Below, piece by piece: positions 11,386 through 23,099 of a stretch of DNA of 64,000 nucleotides. Both the position numbers and the translations under genes were made by a program. The DNA is from Glycine soja (Eukaryota > Streptophyta > Magnoliopsida > Fabales > Fabaceae): positions 8,902,485-8,966,484 of the forward strand of contig NC_041002.1 of the NCBI RefSeq assembly GCF_004193775.1, written 5' to 3'. The notes beneath the pieces are model-generated. The model was given only the letters and a program-made list of their open reading frames with translations. It did not search any database and was not told the DNA's origin. The stretch's first letter is position 1. Each line of letters opens with the position of its first letter.

Positions 11386-13558
11386 TTTCTCTTACATAAA
11401 ATAAAATATTTTTATTTTAATCTTTGTTATTTAGAAAACACCATGCTTGTTTTTTAACTTTTATTAATCATGTCACCGCTTAACTAGCTATGACAGAGAT
11501 TAAAATTAAGTAAAAACAATTATATAGATGGAAACATTTTTCAAAAAGACCAAAAGGAAAATAATATAGAAACTAGAAGTTGTTTAAGGTTTTTTTTTTA
11601 AATATAAATGTTAGGATTTTAAGTATCACGGTTAAAAGAAAAATTATAAATGTTCGCCCATTTTGAGGTGGATTAATGTGGAGGAAGGAGAAAGATAGAA
11701 AAAAGAAAGAAGAAAAAAAAATAAAGAGAGAAAATGATAGAATAAATTTGTGATATGGCAACAAATATAAAGAGAAATAAGAAAAAAATATATGATAAAG
11801 ACGAGTTTAAGAGAATGTGATGTATATTTATATATAATTACTCATGTAATTAAAAAGTGTTGTCTTATTATTTTTTTTCTTCGATGATTATTCTTACATC
11901 ATTAAAATATCTTCATAAAAATTATTGATTCTTCTTTAAAAAAATTTATTGGTTTAAAGTTTATGTTTTAAAAATAAGTTGTGGACGCATTATTAAGTGT
12001 TAATGTGAAAAATGGTGAAAGAATTTTAAGCCAGCCGAAATTAAATTCATGTTGTTAATTAGTTCCCCCACCCTCTTTAAACGTGAGGTAATATAACTTA
12101 AATCTTTTTTTTAAAAAAGAAATATAACTTAAAGTTTTGTTTTAATTAATACCAAAAAGAAGTTGTTAATAAATACATGCATTTTGGCCCAAATACAATT
12201 ATCGTTATACTAAAAGCGTAGGTTACTCTGCCAAAATATTTCACTCGTTCATAATTTAATCACGTGTAAAACAAAATCTACCGTAAAAATCAGCATAAAA
12301 AAATATTCCGTAAAAATCATGACTAAATGACTTATGATGATTTCTCTAAAAAAATGACTTATGATTGATTTTATATTTTCTGAGTTAATGAATGATTTGT
12401 AATGTAAGATGAATAATAAATTAAAAAGTAAGTATATTTAATATCTTATTCTTTTTTTTTTGACAGAATTATTTAATATCTTATTCTTATTAACTACAAA
12501 AGTATCTAATTATATCTTAATTTAATAATCGATAAAATTGATTATGCAAATATATAATTAGGGTAATGTGGTGGAATTCTCAAGTATTGATACGCTTTTT
12601 TGGCTTCAACAACAGATTTATTGAGTCAATAGTATTTAAAACTATCGCTTTATTATTCTTTCTTATGATATTGTCATTTCAAATAAAATGAATGTCGAAT
12701 TTGTTTACGCGAGGATAAGAATGATAATGAGTAGGTGTGAATATGGTCCTATAATGTTTAAAAAAGATAACTGTACTTAATCTTAGATATCCACCCGTAG
12801 TAATTATAATTCTCATTTCTGTATGTGCTGGATAGCTATGTATTCATATCTTTGTATATATTCATACCTTCTAACCCACACTTTATTTATATATAAAGTT
12901 AATAAATAAATACAAAATATATTAATTAAAAAATTACTATAAATAAATTAAAAATTTACTGTTAAGTAACTCAAACATAATATTAAAAGTATCCAATACT
13001 AATTATGATCATGTATATAATAAATAATTATCTAATTCTTCAAGACTAATATAAGTAATTAAATTAGTTAATTTGTCATAAATTTTAATTTTATTTCAAT
13101 ATTATTCATGACATTAAATGATTTAAGAGATGATTATTTTTTAAAAGTAATTTTTTAACTTTGTTGATAGCTCAATAAATGCACTCACTTTCACGGAAAA
13201 ATGAAAAAAAGAGTGCATGTCATTAATAGACCTCATAGTTAATTATAGGTAAAATAAAAATTTAGCATTAAAACAGTCTTATGTTTCTTATAATTAAGAC
13301 CAAAAAAATATTATATTTTATTTCTTATATATAGAAGCGGAGATAATATTAAAAAGAAGCAAACATAATAACGATACCTTCAAACTTAAAACATAAATAA
13401 ACAACATTTAAAAATATAATCAGCTAATATTACAAAAATCATTAAATATGTATAAATCTACATTAGTAATTTAAAGCACCAAACAATACAAAATAGTTAA
13501 AATTTGGAAGTTTATCTTAAAAAAATTTATCAATAAAGTCATAAATTTATACATAAAA
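11384..13558. other. AT-rich part of P450 intron 1
   Basis: Very AT-rich sequence with no coding motif recognised. Some text near 12700-12830 (CGAGGATAAGAATGATAATGAG and ATCCACCCGTAG) resembles worn hAT termini, but I found no paired end or duplication. The short minus-strand frame near 11573-11764 is low-complexity and is not considered a gene. Confidence 0.45.
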
Positions 13559-14392
13559 TGTTAGACCAACGATCTCAATAACTTAAGAGGGATAGACTTA
13601 AAATGCAAAAGAAGCAACAATCAATTTAATAATGTTTTTAAACATGCAAGACAAAATTGATTGTAACAAAATAAATGAGATAAGGGAAGAGAGAATACAA
13701 ACACAATTTTTATATTGGTTCGACAAAGTCATTGCCTACATCCAGTACTCAAGCAACCCACTTGAGATTTTTCATTCCCTTTGTAAAAATCTGTTTACAA
13801 AGTCTGAACCACATAGGGACAACCCATCCCTTGTGTTCAGGAATCCTTACAACTTAAGAGACTCTCAGTCCCCTAATCAATCTCTTTGAATGAGAAGAAA
13901 GAAACAAGAATTCTCTCTTGAAGAGAAGGATATTACAATTGAAGTCCATGGAGAAACTCTTAATGGATTTGCAAGTGTTTGCCTGAGTTTCTTTTGAGAG
14001 AGCATTTGGCAATGAAGTTCTCTTGAAATATCTCTCTCATACATTTTGTGTCCCAAGTCACCTATTTATAGGCCTTGGATGACCATTCAAAAATCTCTTG
14101 AACAAATTTGACTTTCAGAAGTTATTTTCTGAAGAGTTGTGACTCTTGGGAGTTATTTTCTAAATTTCTGAATTCTTGACTTAGATCAAACTTGAGAAAC
14201 GCTTATCTTTGGCATCATCAAAATCATGTATACATACATTCACATTTTCCCCCTTTTTAATGATGAAAATCAGGTGATTTATTTTCGACATCATCAAAAC
14301 AATGCATGATCCACATTCTCCCCCTTTTTTATGATTACGCTCATTATCCAGGCTTGATCTTTTTTACATCATCAAAATTTTCATGATTTACA
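13559..14392 (+). mobile_element. Solo LTR, 834 bp
   Basis: It starts TGTTAGACCAACG and ends CATGATTTACA, and is flanked by the perfect 5-bp duplication TAAAA (13554-13558 and 14393-14397). Internal text (AACTTAAGAGGG near the start, TATATTGGTTCG near 13711, CATTCTCCCCC near the end) is of the kind I associate with legume Ty1/copia LTRs. The short open frame at 13632-13889 lies inside it and is not a gene. With no internal region beside it, it is a solo LTR within P450 intron 1. The orientation is inferred. Confidence 0.75.
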
Positions 14393-16157
14393 TAAAAGTA
14401 AATAATAGTTCAATATTCTTATATAGAATGTGAAATAGATTTAATATAACTATGTTGAATTAGGATTCTTTATTAGCGGTAATATAGTCATAAACTTAGG
14501 AAAATATAATTATTTTTTATGGAAAAGTATATTTATAATATAAATTATTTACTTAAACATAACATATTTTAATTGTATTTATATATAAAATATCTAACAT
14601 ATATGTGCGGGACGAGGTAAGTACTATAGTACTCGTACTCACACCCATCCCCACAAAAAGTGCGGATAAATATCTGATCTCATCCTCAACTCTAGTAAGT
14701 GGGTAATTACCCTTCATACCTATTAATACTTTATTAAATATTCGTACAATTTAAGTTCATTTTTTCATTCTTAAATCACAAAACACATTAATAATCTTTT
14801 GACTTTGGTCATTTTTTTTATTCATATATAATGAACTATTAAAGTAAAAAAAAATGAACAAGCCTACTCATAAAAAAAAAAAACTGAACAAGCTTAATTA
14901 ATGTATATTTATTAAAAATAAAAATATTTTGAATATTAAGTGAATTTAACATATTAATTTTAGAAATAAGTTATATATAAAAATTAGAATAGCTATATTG
15001 AATATCATTTTTAGAAATTATTATTTTTTCTAAAAAGGAAAAAATATAAATATTTTGAATATTTTTTTGGAAGGAACATTTTGAATATTAATTAAATTTA
15101 ATTAGAAATCATTTATACATAAAAAATAAAATTTCCAAAAAATGATCTTATTTAATACAGCTATTCTATTTTTTATGTATAAAATTAACATGCTAAATTT
15201 AATTAGTATTCAATATATATATATATATATATATTTTCTTTTTAATAAATGTACATTAAAGCTTGTTGACTTTTGCTGACATTAATAGTTCACTATTTAT
15301 ACTCCTGATGTAAACAAATTCAGCATTAATTTTTTTTTAAGAATTATTCTTAATAATATCATTTAATTTATTATGAATTTCCTTCAATGAAAGCATTTTC
15401 AAAAAATTTTGTTGACCACTTATCTCATGCAATTGATTCTTTTCTTTTTTTCTTTTTAAATTAAATTTTAATATTTTAAAATAAAATTATTAATAAATAA
15501 AAATAATTCTGTGTCATAATATAAATTATTTATGATAAATCTAATATATAATTTATATTAAAAATATTTATTTATTACAAATTTAATTATAATATTTTTA
15601 TATTAAAAAATATTTATCTTTATAAATTTTAGTTGTATAAAATAAATATTATACCACACATTACACAAACTCAAATGTTAATAATATTTTTTTATCTTTA
15701 TATTTGGTTACCACAAATAAATCTCAAGTGCCCTTCACCTTTTTCATTTACTTGTTATATTGATTAATAAATAAAAAACATCAATTATTTTTTAGAGTTT
15801 AATAAATTTGTACCGCCAGTATAAGAAATTTATATTGTCAATATATTAGAAATCAAGTTTGGTGTGAGTTTTAGTATCATTATTATAAAATCAATAACAG
15901 TCACTTGTAATTATTAGATAATAGTATATTTTTTTTTACAGCATCAATCCATATACCTTTTTCTCATGTTTTTAATATTGTCAAGATTAAATATAATTAT
16001 TTTTCATTAAATATTTTTAAAATATTTCTAAGAAATTACTCTATTCGATATCATCTCTTGATTAAAATCGACCAACTCTTCTCTGAATTTACGTGCATCT
16101 CATTCAATTCGCTAGGGGGTTTGAATCCTTGATTTTAGTGATTCGGCACAAAATTTG
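14393..16157. other. Remaining AT-rich intron 1 sequence
   Basis: Outside the foldback, I see only AT-rich sequence. Text near 14605-14700 (GCGGGACGAGG, ACTCACACCCATCCCC, GTGCGGATAAAT) resembles an old hAT terminus but is not paired. Confidence 0.4.
14829..15300. repeat. AT-rich foldback (long inverted repeat)
   Basis: The left arm (about 14829-14960) and right arm (about 15150-15300) are imperfect reverse complements. Matching landmarks are GAACTATTAAAGT with TAATAGTTC, GAACAAGCTTAATTAATG with CATTAAAGCTTGTT, and TTTAACATATTAATTTTA with AAAATTAACATGC. The right arm has a (TA)n run near 15210-15232. It could be a foldback transposon or a MITE. I could not fix a target duplication. Confidence 0.6.
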
Positions 16158-16324
16158 GGTTGTTGCTTCCTGCAGCCTTTCCAAAATGTTTTTTATTTTT
16201 TATTTATTTTACCTTTCAAATTGGTCATTCTAGAAACCAAAAAGGAGGTACATTTCACATTGACCATTCTAGAAACTAAAAAAAGATGCAGAAAGCAAAT
16301 TTTAGGTGCAGGAAGCAATAACCC
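16158..16324. mobile_element. Small MITE, 167 bp
   Basis: The termini are near-perfect inverted repeats: GGTTGTTGCTTCCTGCA at the left and TGCAGGAAGCAATAACC at the right. They are flanked by the 8-bp direct repeat AAAATTTG (16150-16157 and 16325-16332). A second internal inverted pair (GGTCATTCTAGAAAC and its near repeat) occurs in direct orientation. An 8-bp duplication fits hAT; a 9-bp reading with one mismatch would fit Mutator. No coding sequence. Confidence 0.7.
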
Positions 16325-16364
16325 AAAATTTGATGATAAATGGGCTTGGTGGGCTATCTTTTGG

Positions 16365-17092
16365 GGGAATTGCTAGCGCGCCATTTGTTTTGTTGGTATT
16401 AACTCCCATGTTGTCCTTCCAGTTTACGGATTCAAAAAAAAAGTATGTTTTACAAATTAATGGCCATGCAGGAAGTAAACCTATGATTTTTGCATTATTA
16501 ACATGTCACTCTAATCAACTGAGTTAATAAGTTAATTATATTATAAAATAATTAATGTCGTTATATATAACACTAAAACTTTTAATGTATATTTAATGCA
16601 CATGTAAATTTATATAATAAATTTTTGACAATTAATTTTAATATAATAATTAATTTGTTTACATATATAAATTGTAAATAAAAATTATAGGTTTAATAAA
16701 AAATTATATATGTAAAAAAATACATTACTAACATAAATCTACTAATGTATTTTTTGACCTTATTATAATTAATTTTGATCTAATAATGTATTTTTTATAT
16801 ATATAAATTTTAAAAAAAAATCATAGGTTTTATTTACAATTCATATATGTAAGCAAATTAATTATTAGATCAAAATTAATTGTTACAAAATTTACTATGT
16901 AAATTTACATGTGCTAATTACTCGAAAGTCATAGGTTCGATTGGACAATTCATAAGTCTTATACGAATTGGGCCGATCTGTAATTGGCTTATGAATTGTG
17001 AATTCGTAAATCAATTACAGAAGGATAATATGAGAATTACATATGTTATGCTGAGTGTACCAACAAAACAAATGGTGCGTGTAGCAATTCCC
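16365..17092. mobile_element. Mutator-like MITE, 728 bp
   Basis: The left end GGGAATTGCTAG and inner CCATTTGTTTTGTTGGTA match the right end, read in reverse complement, with only a few differences over about 37 bases. The perfect 9-bp duplication ATCTTTTGG (16356-16364 and 17093-17101) is diagnostic for Mutator-like elements. The interior is AT-rich and non-coding, with one internal inverted repeat centred near 16780. The open frames at 16155-16527 are shadows over MITE ends. Confidence 0.85.
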
Positions 17093-18134
17093 ATCTTTTG
17101 GGGTACATGAAAATCATGTAGGCCCAGCCCACAACCACTTTCAACAAAATTGGACTCGAGAAAATATTAGGAGTGTTGCTAGGTGCACCCAGCATTCTTT
17201 AAAAATGGCAAAAATGCCCCTGCTAATTTCTCCCCTTACGGATCAAGTTGATCCGTAAGTCTTAAAAATCAACTTACGGATCAACTTGATCCGTAAGTCT
17301 TAAAAATCAACTTACGAATCAACTTGATCCATAAGGAGTATTTTTATCTTTTCGTGGTTAGTGCTAGACATGGCAAGAAAATCCGTACCCGTGGGTACCC
17401 GCACGAACCCGTCTCGACTTTGACGGGTAATATCCGAGTTGACCAGGTATGGGTTCGGGTTCGGGTTTTCCCCGATAACCAAAAGTCGGGTACGGGTACG
17501 GGTATGGGATTCCTGTATCCACCCCGACCCCGACCCTGAAAATAACATAAATAAAAATAAATAAATAGGGTCCGCACATTAAAAAAGCTTTTTAGAGAGA
17601 AAAGCTAATTAGCTAAAACTTCATTATATCACCAAACAACATCCTACCTCCTACCCCCAACCCTAACCCTAATTTCAGACCTTGAATCTTTCTCTTCTTC
17701 TTTCTTCAAGTAATCAGGTATGGCTTCCTTCCTCTTTTTCTTTTAATGGTTTTCTTTACATTTCACGCGAACAAGCCGGAAGGAAATCGGTGATCTTGCG
17801 CTGTTATGCTCTCTGTCTGATCAGTACATTGGTTTTATTTTATGTTCCTTGCTTTGGATTGAATGTGGATTTTCATTAGTGGTCTCTTGGATATAGGAGG
17901 ATTTCCCCTAAGAGCTGAACACGACGTTGTGCTTTGTGTAGTTGCCCAACCACATCACCACAGGTTTTCCATCTAAAGCTTTTTCTTCTTAAAATGTTTG
18001 CTTTTATGCTTTTTGTGGTCTGGTATATATTTATCTCGTTGAATGCTTTTTCAGTCTGTTTTTGTTTTATATGAAAGGTGATGTTTGTGAAAAATTTGCA
18101 TAAGTAAAATACTAATTATTTAAATTAACAGAAA

Positions 18135-18236
18135 GTAATTAGGGGCGAGAGTAATATTTGAGGGACAAAGTAATTACCACAGACTTTGTAATTAGGGGCG
18201 AGAGTAATATTTGAGGGACAAAGTAATTACCAAACT
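18135..18236. repeat. Tandem duplication, 53-bp offset
   Basis: GTAATTAGGGGCGAGAG followed by TAATATTTGAGGGACAAAG occurs at 18135 and again at 18188 with almost no change. Short duplication inside the hAT leader intron. Confidence 0.85.
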
Positions 18237-18300
18237 TTGTAGTAGTTGTACCTGGCATTCATTTGGTCCCTTGCTGCAAGTATAGGTAATAGGAGTCTAA

Positions 18301-18444
18301 CTAGTCAATAGAATCATGCATGACAACCAATAATATGGAAGCAGGGCCAAGTGGAGGCATCCGTGCAGCATCAATCACTATTGGCTCATTGAAAACATAT
18401 GACTTCAAATCCTCAGTGGATGTTGTTTGCACATAACCAAAATC
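18301..18444 (-). pseudogene. Captured C-terminal exon of an unrecognised gene
   Basis: On the minus strand a sequence ending TTTTGTGCAG (a good acceptor) opens a 144-bp frame from 18444 to a TAG at 18303-18301. It reads DFGYVQTTSTEDLKSYVF, NEPIVIDAARMPPLGPAS and a short tail. The amino acid composition and clean splice site look like a real plant coding exon rather than chance. It lies inside the hAT element on the strand opposite the transposase. I do not recognise the protein. It continues in phase from the exon at 20328-20416. Confidence 0.5.
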
Positions 18445-19516
18445 CTGCACAAAAGAACTTTAGTATAAACATATCAAACAGAAAATGCTGTAGTTAGAAC
18501 CACAAAAAAAATGAACAAGCTGTAATTTGGTTTGCAGAAGCTATAATTACGTTAACCAAGTAACCAATTAAGTTTCAGTTTTCTCTTCAAATCAAATAAA
18601 AAATTAAAAAATAACCCATACAACATGGTTAGATTAAACATGCAGAGCATTTGTACAAATTGCAAAGTTTCCCTGCTTCTCATTCACGAGACTTTTATTT
18701 TTTAATGATCATGTGACTTTGAAAAGCTTTTAACATATGTTATGGATTAATTCTGACGATGGTAGCTGGGTTATAGAGTGGAGTTAGTGTCGATGGATGA
18801 AGATTGGCGTTTCCTAATTCCTTCTACGTTTCTTATACTCTTATTTGTTTCATGATGATGATATTGATGGTTGTGATTTCACTTTTTGCATTGTTTTATT
18901 AACTGTAACAGCAATGGAACAAAGAAAATTTGAAATAAGGTATTTCAAATTCGAGCCAGAGGCTGGGCTTGAGTTTTTACTTTTTGAATTGGTGATTGGG
19001 GATTGAGTGTTGTTGTTCCATTGATCAATTAGGGAATAGGGATAGTAGATGGTTATTATGGATTATACTAATTCGTGCATGATCCACTTGTTTATACTGA
19101 TGCTGTGTGATGTCTAATTAGCTTCTGGTCACTATAAGTTGCCAGTTCCTTTCTATAGGACATTATGAGCCTTCTAGGAGCTAATACTTATTGGTGCCCA
19201 TTTCCATGCCAACATGTATTTCGGTCAGTTGCAAATCCTGATCAGAACCCACCTTCCCTTTTTGCTTCTTTGCACAGTCTAATCCATAATATTATTACCC
19301 ACATATGTTACTATTATTAATACTCTTTTGTATGAAACGCCTCTGTCAATCTTCCCGTATTAGCCCAAATGGGAAGAATACTTCCACTTAATTTATAGGG
19401 TGGTTACATTTACCTTTGCATGCTGCTCTAATCTTTGACTTCGTTTCAAACTGTTGACCAAATATAGTTAGTTTCATAACTGTTGAAATAGGAGAAAACA
19501 AAGGGTAAAAATAAAA

Positions 19517-19805
19517 TTTGTGTAGTGTAATTAGCCCATCAGCAAGGATGATGTACTTTCTTAAAATGAACAGCATCACATAACAACTAAAATATACATA
19601 CCAAAGCCCAAAGAAAAATAAGATTTTACAGCAAAAGGATGAAATTGGGCCTGATGGTTGCTGCTGCTGCTGCATTTGTGTAGTGTAATTAGCCAATCAG
19701 CAAGGATGATGTACTTTCTTAAAATGAACAGCATCACATAACAATTAAAATATACATACCAAAGCCCAAAGAAAAATAAGATTTTACAGCAAAAGGATGA
19801 AATTG
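19517..19805. repeat. Direct duplication, about 131 bp at 158-bp offset
   Basis: The block starting ATTTGTGTAGTGTAATTAGCC at 19517 and ending GATGAAATTGGGC is repeated from 19675 with very few differences. A CTG-rich spacer (TGGTTGCTGCTGCTGCTGC, about 19653-19671) lies between the copies. The second copy abuts a MITE-like end at 19805. The overlapping minus-strand open frames are artefacts of this duplication. Confidence 0.85.
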
Positions 19806-20054
19806 GGCTTGTTTGGTTTGAGAAAAAAAAATTGTTTCCATTTACTCTTTTCACAAATAATTACAAAGGTGCTACAATTTTTCACTTCATTTTCGATTTT
19901 AAAGATTTATACAAGTGATAAAGAGAACATGTTTGCATTCTTTCCCTTCCTGTACTAATATTTGAAAATAGAAAACAGTGTAAAAAACAATGTATATTTT
20001 TTGTAATTACCTATAAAATCAAGAGAAAAATATTATTAAACCAAACAGACCCTT
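19805..20054. mobile_element. MITE-like element inside the hAT leader
   Basis: GGGCTTGTTTGGTTTGAG at the left and AAACCAAACAGACCC at the right are inverted. The interior is AT-rich and non-coding. No clear target duplication was found because the left end touches a duplicated block. Confidence 0.45.
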
Positions 20055-20327
20055 AAATGAAGGAAGCCTGCCTTTTCACCTCACACCCTCACAAGTAAAA
20101 AGACATTTAAAAAAGAGAAAATATTCCACTTTAAAAACTGAATAAGAAGTAAATTTGAAGTCTTGATTTTGAAAACTAAGTAAATTTGGGCTCATGTTCT
20201 GGCTCAACAACATGCAGTAAGCATCCAAGATAAAACAGAATAATGTTGACATAATATGGTTACAACAGGCAAAATGTCATAATTTTGAAATTTCTGTTTT
20301 TACAAAACCTATTGAAGTAAAACATAC

Positions 20328-20416
20328 CGTTTTTGAGAAAGAAGTGGATCCAAATCCCAGCTGAAGCATACATGAAGCATATCCTACGATAACAACACCA
20401 ACAACTGTAAGTATAT
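20328..20416 (-). pseudogene. Captured internal exon of the same unrecognised gene
   Basis: On the minus strand TTTTCCTGCAG precedes an 89-bp open stretch, ILTVVGVVIVGYASCMLQLG followed by FGSTSFSKT, which ends at ACG|GTATG, a good donor. It is hydrophobic enough for a membrane segment. Joined to the exon at 18444-18301 it stays in frame, so both probably come from one membrane-associated plant protein picked up by the hAT element. Function unknown. Confidence 0.5.
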
Positions 20417-20628
20417 CTGCAGGAAAACCCACAAAATGAACTAAAATCAGAAGTTGATTAGCCAATAGAGAAATTAGATTTATTTCTTGTCACATTTTTA
20501 CTGCTATATAGGGTTTTGAAGTATTATTCTCTACACTAGTTGCCATGGATTACTATTTTATTCATGTTTGTTAATCTGTATTGTATTAATTGCTTTGTTT
20601 TTAAAATAATAGCTTGTTGTTGAAGTCC

Positions 20629-23099
20629 ATGGCAGAAAATATGCAAATTGAAGAACCTAGTTCACACCAACCAACTTCACAATCTTCAGACCATCCTACT
20701 CCGCTATCTTCACACCAACCAACTCCAGTAGAAAGTTCTACCGGTACAGTTGAAGGTCCTAATAATGAACCTATGCAACAACCACCTAGCATGGAGGTGG
20801 ATGACCATGGTGTATCATCAACAAAAACTGGAGGAGGGAGGCTCAAAAGTATTGTGTGGAACCATTTTGGTAAGATTAAAACTGTTGATGGGCAAGACAA
20901 GGCCCAATGTAAATACTGCAAAAAGCTTCTCGGGGGAGCATCAAAGAATGGAACAAAGCATTTGCATGCCCATATGGAGAAATGAATTCAGAAAAGGTTA
21001 CATGACAAAGGAAAGGGACAAACATTTCTTATTCCTAAGGTTGCACAAGGTAGACAAGAATTGACTGCTGGAGGTTATAATGAAGAAAATGCAAGGAAGG
21101 ATCTTGCATGTGCTATTATCATGCATGAATATCCACTTTCAATAGTGAATCATGTTGGGTTTAGAAGATTTTTAGCTACACTCCAACCACAATTTCAATG
21201 TCCTTCACGAAACACTATAAAGAAAGAAATATTTAATGTTTATGACTTTGAAAAATCAATTGTTATGAAGCTGTTGGATACAAATGAAGGAAGGGTGGCA
21301 ATTACATCAGATATGTGGACTGCAAGCAACCAAAAGAAAGGGTATTTGGCTGTCACAGCTCATTACATTGATAGCTCATGGACTTTGCAAAGTCGCATTT
21401 TGAGGTACTAGCAACATCCTTAATTTTATAGCTTCCCAATATATTGTGTTGGATATTTTTTTTATAATTTTTTGTGTTAGATATTTTTGTGTTGATATAT
21501 TGTGTTAGATCTTTTTCTGTGATAGTGTGATTAAGCTATTTTTGTGCTGATATACTAGGTTCATTTATGTTCCTTTACCTCACACAAGTGAAAGACTTTG
21601 CAATGCACTAGTTGAGTGTTTGCTGGATTGGAACATTGATACAAAATTGTCCACTATCACTTTGGATAATTGTAGTACAAATGATTGCATGATTGAAAAA
21701 ATTAAGAATAAGTTGCAATTAGGCACTTTAATTAAGGAAGGAGCGTTTCTTCACATGCGTTGTTGTGCACATATCTTAAATTTGATAGAAAAAGATGGTT
21801 TAGGAGTTGTGAAGGATGGAGTGGAAAAAATTCGAGATAGTGTAGCATATTGGATTGCAACACCTAAAAGGCTGGAAAAATTTCAAGATACTGCTAAACA
21901 ATTGTGAATCCCTTGCACCAAAAAGTTGAGTTTAGATTGTCCAACTAGATGGAATTCAACTTACAAGATGCTTGATGTTGCAATATCATATAAGGATGTG
22001 TTTTCCCGATTAAAACAGCGTGAAACTCAATACTCTTGTTTTCCAAGTGATTCACAATGACAATTTGCAAAGGAAGTGTTTAAGAGGTTGGCCATATTTA
22101 ATGATATTACAAAAATGATTTCTGGTACAAAATATCCAACTGCCAACATTTATTTTCCTCAAATTTGTGAGATCAAGATGGCTTTATCTGAATGGGTCAA
22201 TTCCCCTAATGAAGTGATTCAAAATATGGCAGAAAAGATGTTACAAAAATTTGATTCTTATTGGAGTGTTATTCATGTGATCATGGGAGTTGCTACTATT
22301 TTAGATCCAAGATACAAAATGGAGTTGCTTGAGTTTTACTTTGAATCAATTTATCCCATTGATTTTTTTTTCACAAGTTAATAGGATCCGAAACTTGTGT
22401 TATGATTTGGTTTCGGAATATCAAGCCAAAAAGCATCAAGATTCTACTAGTTATTTTGAATCACAAGATGTGGTTAGTGATGGAAAGAGTAAATTGTGTG
22501 ATTATGATAGATACATTGAAAGAAAGAAAAAGGCAAGAACCTCAACTATGAAAACAGAGTTAGATCATTACTTAGAGGAGGAAGTTTTACTAAGAAGTTC
22601 AGATTTTGATATCTTAATGTGGTGGAAATTGAATAAGTTAAAGTATCCAACACTACAAGCAATTGCAAGGGATGTGTTAGCTATTCCGATCTCCACTGTA
22701 GCTTCTGAATCGGCATTTAGTATTGGAGGTCAGATATTAACTCCTCATCGTAGCCGACTTCATTATACTACTTTAAAAGCTTTGATGTGTTCTAAAAGTT
22801 GGTTATGGAATTCAGAGAATGCAGGTAAAATTCTGAATGCTTATGTGATACTTTATGAATTGCTTATATTTTTAAAACTTATAATTTGTTATTTATTATT
22901 CTATAATTATTATTTATAGGTTCTAGATCAATTGAAGAATCAACTTTTACTGATGAGATTGAATCCGATGATGAAGGTATATTCACTTTTAGTTGTTCTA
23001 TTTTTTTTTAATATCATTATACATATCTAATTTTTCAATTTTTTTTAAAATATAGGTGGATCTTTGGTCAGTAACATTACTCAATGTTTGCAAGATTAG
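20629..23099 (+). pseudogene. hAT (Ac-like) transposase pseudogene
   Basis: A BED-zinc-finger hAT transposase of the RICESLEEPER/Ac type, which binds element ends and cuts DNA. ATG at 20629 begins an acidic N-terminal region. The BED finger follows (WNHFGKI, CKYCKKLL, GTKHLHAHMEK, about residues 80-118). Then come the RNase H-like core (SDMWTASNQKKGYLAVTAHY; TLDNCSTND; FLHMRCCAHILNL) and the C-terminal dimerisation domain (YPTLQAIARDVLAIPISTVA, then SESAFSIGGQILTPHRSRL). Exons: 20629-21404, 21559-about 22827, 22920-22972 and 23056-23099, all with GT/AG. Breaks: in-frame TGA at 20983, TGA at 21905, TGA near 22058, and a one-base slip in a T-run near 22370. The overall length is normal, so death is recent relative to the neighbouring copia element. 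Confidence 0.9.

Larger units (their letters stand above)
17600..20628 (+). promoter_or_regulatory. Probable hAT promoter, leader and large leader intron
   Basis: A pyrimidine-rich leader-like stretch (17630-17715, CTACCCCCAACCCTAACCC and CTTTCTCTTCTTC) ends at a possible donor CAG|GTATGG (GT at 17719). The next likely exon begins after AAATAATAG just before the transposase ATG at 20629. The 2.9 kb between would be a leader intron carrying captured exons, duplications and a MITE. No transcript evidence is available; this is a model from splice-like signals only. Confidence 0.4.

Noticed and set aside
17312..17579. Several overlapping open frames rich in P, N, R and G on both strands
   Set aside because: They lie on the GGGTA/CCCGT-rich left end of the hAT element; all are repeat shadows. 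The same holds for 23570-23770 at the right end.
19388..19854. Two similar minus-strand open frames as duplicated small genes
   Set aside because: They result from a direct DNA duplication at 158-bp offset; there is no codon bias or known motif, and they run through non-coding hAT leader sequence.
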